Assembly: GCF_000002875.2 (NCBI RefSeq)
Contig: NC_009420.2
Location: 1,898,951 to 1,962,950, forward strand
Direction: 5' to 3'
DNA length: 64,000 bases
Source of the DNA: Leishmania infantum JPCM5
Lineage: Eukaryota; Euglenozoa; Kinetoplastea; Trypanosomatida; Trypanosomatidae
Shown here: positions 62,061 through 64,000 of the stretch, piece by piece
Layout: each line of letters begins with the position of its first letter
Numbering within the stretch: position 1 is the stretch's first letter
Notes under the pieces: generated by a model
Seen by the model: only the letters and a program-made list of their open reading frames with translations
Databases searched by the model: none
What the model was told of the DNA's origin: nothing
Program-made: the position numbers and the translations under genes

Positions 62061-64000
62061 CTACTCAGCGTTGGGAGAGCTCGGCTCACTCGTCGCACCC
62101 GGGGCGCTTGCGGCACCGAGGCGGGCGGACTGCTCGCTTTGCCAGCCGGCGAGACCCCTGCCGTACTGAATTCTGCTGAGCTTCCCCAAGTTGGCTGTCA
62201 TGAAGGCGTAATACTTCGCCTCCAACTCCTTGGCTTCCGCCACCACTTCCGACTCGGCAGCCACCTTGCCCGTGGCGTAGTCCGTCAGTTGTCCGCACAG
62301 GTGGCGCACCACGTAGTTGCCGGAGGGGCTGATGGCGAGGTTCATGAACGACTCGTCGGCCTTCTCCATCAACGCACGTGCGACCTCCAGCGTGAACCGC
62401 CCGCCATCCTTCGTCTGTCGAGCCACCGTCAGCGCCTCCTGCACGCAGTGAGAGAGGTATTTCTCCTTCGACGACTCGAAGATTGTGTTGACGATGCCGT
62501 TAAGCAGCTTGCGCAGATACGCCTCGATGGGGGTGCCGGGCACAGCGCGGCTGGCAAGGCTTGTCAGAAGGTTTCGGTAGACGTTTCCTCCTATGAAGCT
62601 GGCGTCATTGGTCGACCATGCGCCTGCCATCGTGGACAGAATTGTTTCGCACTGCTGCACAAATGCATCGTGCTCCTTCTTCTTGCGACTAGCGGGGTTC
62701 TTGAGCGAGGAAAGGATGACGTCGGCGAAGATAGGGATCATGTAGCGTAGAACGAAAGAACCGATCAGGTGGTGGCCAACGTAGCGCAGGCGGGACTCGA
62801 CCGTTGCGGGTTTATCCGCCGCAGCAGCGTCGGCGTCCAGCTGCGCCTGCGTGGTGAAGCGCGTGCGCTTGCGGCCCGGCACCGGCTGCTCGCCGGTGCA
62901 CCACGACTCGGCGACGGCGTAGTGTAGACGCCAGTCCACCGGCCCAACCGAGGCCTTGTACTCTGCGAGGCTGCTGGGGGCCTGCTTCGCCGCCGGCGAC
63001 TCCGACGCCGCTTCCCTCTCCCCCTCTGGTGCCTCCTCCGTCTTTGCCTTCTGCGCGCCGTCGTCGGCATTTGCGTCACCCTCCTCCGCCTCGCGGCTGC
63101 GCTTCAGTCCAGGCTTCCTGTTGATCTCCTCCGCGGCCCGCTCAGCCACGCTGATCTTGGCGTGCTGAGGATCCATGGCCTGCAGCAGGGCCAGTATGGT
63201 GTTGCCGCAGCTGGCGGAGCTGGTCAGCTGCACACCGTAGCGGGCGATTGCATCGCACAACGCCTTCACCTCTTGTGCCTTCGCCTTCGCCGGCTTCGCG
63301 GCCTCCCTACCGACCGGGACAACGCCGAAAAACTGGAAGACTAGGTCTGACAGAAGCGGGTAGTGCAACAGCGGGTCGATGAGCCGCAGCGAGGCGCTCC
63401 ATTCGATGCGGTTAAGCGGGTTGGCTTCCGGGTTCGGCGGCGGCGGCACGATCTTCTCAAAGAAGACCTGTCGTTTTCTGCTGACGGCGAGAGCAGCGCG
63501 CAGGATGCGGATACCCTGCGGCGATGACATGAGCGTGCGCTTCACCATCTTCTTTGGTGCAGCGGAGCCCTCGGCGGGCTTTTCAGCGGCCGCTGCTTTT
63601 TGCTCCTCGCCCTCCTCGCCCTCCTCGTCTTTATTGTGGCCCACTTCAGCGTCCGCGCCCTCCTCGTGGGCCTCGCCTTGCTGTGGACCATCTTCCTCAG
63701 CATCCGAGAGGTGCATCAGATGGCTGAAAAGCCTCGTGGACTCATCTGAGTCGGCCGCCATCTCGGTCATCAGCGCTTCGTACGTTGCGATGTCCTTTGT
63801 GATGGCCTCCAGCAGCTCATCGCGGGTCCTCTCATGCACGTTTACAGGCTGCTCGCCCTCCGCTGGCGTCGTCTGTGGCTTGTCAAAGGCCGTCAGGAGC
63901 ATCATGAGGGAGCGGAAAGTGCTGAACACGGCGCCCTGGATAGCTGCGCCGTTGGCCAGGTCGACGAGGCGCTCAGCATGGCCAACAATCACGCATGGGA
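62061..64000 (-). CDS. Pumilio-repeat protein, NOP9 candidate (5' end outside window)
   Basis: At least 645 residues; the frame is open to the window edge and no suitable ATG lies at its start, so the N-terminus is missing. Helical repeats of Puf type are visible at both ends: HAERLVDLANGAAIQGAVFST, then LTSSASCGNTILALLQAMDP, HHLIGSFVLRYMIP, NDASFIGGNVYRNLLTSLA, and NLAISPSGNYVVRHLCGQL. Acidic and Lys/Glu-rich inserts (about 95-150 and 305-350 from the edge) interrupt them, and the C-terminus is Ser/Gly-rich. Widely spaced repeats with large inserts fit the NOP9/PUM3-like nucleolar class better than classical cytoplasmic PUF proteins. NOP9 binds pre-18S rRNA in early 40S assembly. The family call is moderate. 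Confidence 0.6.
   Translation of the reverse strand, partial: PCVIVGHAERLVDLANGAAIQGAVFSTFRSLMMLLTAFDKPQTTPAEGEQPVNVHERTRDELLEAITKDIATYEALMTEMAADSDESTRLFSHLMHLSDAEEDGPQQGEAHEEGADAEVGHNKDEEGEEGEEQKAAAAEKPAEGSAAPKKMVKRTLMSSPQGIRILRAALAVSRKRQVFFEKIVPPPPNPEANPLNRIEWSASLRLIDPLLHYPLLSDLVFQFFGVVPVGREAAKPAKAKAQEVKALCDAIARYGVQLTSSASCGNTILALLQAMDPQHAKISVAERAAEEINRKPGLKRSREAEEGDANADDGAQKAKTEEAPEGEREAASESPAAKQAPSSLAEYKASVGPVDWRLHYAVAESWCTGEQPVPGRKRTRFTTQAQLDADAAAADKPATVESRLRYVGHHLIGSFVLRYMIPIFADVILSSLKNPASRKKKEHDAFVQQCETILSTMAGAWSTNDASFIGGNVYRNLLTSLASRAVPGTPIEAYLRKLLNGIVNTIFESSKEKYLSHCVQEALTVARQTKDGGRFTLEVARALMEKADESFMNLAISPSGNYVVRHLCGQLTDYATGKVAAESEVVAEAKELEAKYYAFMTANLGKLSRIQYGRGLAGWQSEQSARLGAASAPGATSEPSSPNAE

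Overview
The window looks like part of a Leishmania chromosome. Nineteen intron-less protein genes, mostly orthologues of conserved eukaryotic genes, all lie on the minus strand. They are spaced 0.5-9 kb apart and have strongly G/C-ending codons. Stretches that are pyrimidine-rich in the transcript sense, followed by an AG, sit just upstream of most start codons. This is the layout of a trypanosomatid polycistronic unit matured by trans-splicing. Degenerate SIDER2-like retroposon remnants point to Leishmania rather than Trypanosoma. My recollection of the L. major gene order around 40S ribosomal protein SA suggests chromosome 36, but I could not check this and cannot name the species.

Transcription runs right to left. 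Right part (64.0-44.7 kb): a Pumilio-repeat protein cut by the window edge (NOP9 candidate), the casein kinase 2 regulatory subunit, an RGG-box protein, an S4/pseudouridine-synthase-like protein, the 18S-rRNA D-site nuclease NOB1, a membrane protein, and a mitochondrial gamma-carbonic-anhydrase-like beta-helix protein. Middle (43-26.6 kb): a coiled-coil protein, the flagellar protein CFAP58, 40S ribosomal protein SA (uS2), a possible broken small membrane-protein gene, a membrane protein, delta-tubulin and a PSP1-domain protein. Left part (17.9-2.5 kb): a DnaJ protein, a protein with three START-like domains, an ALKBH6-like dioxygenase, an IMPACT/YIH1-like protein, a small multi-span membrane protein, and methylthioribose-1-phosphate isomerase (MtnA).

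The genes do not form a functional operon, as is normal in this group. Still, uS2, NOB1 and the NOP9 candidate all belong to small-subunit biogenesis, and CFAP58 and delta-tubulin both belong to the axoneme/basal body.

The most unusual feature is a 1.3 kb, GC-rich, apparently non-coding direct repeat at 488-1785 and 22059-23358. I saw one substitution and one 2-nt homopolymer length change between the copies. The copies bracket a 20-kb block with six genes, and the right copy lies inside an 8.8 kb gap without a credible gene. At their left ends the repeats have pyrimidine/purine polarity opposite to the rest of the unit, with a splice-acceptor-like site on the plus strand. Three diverged SIDER2-like elements (two plus, one minus) lie in other intergenic regions.
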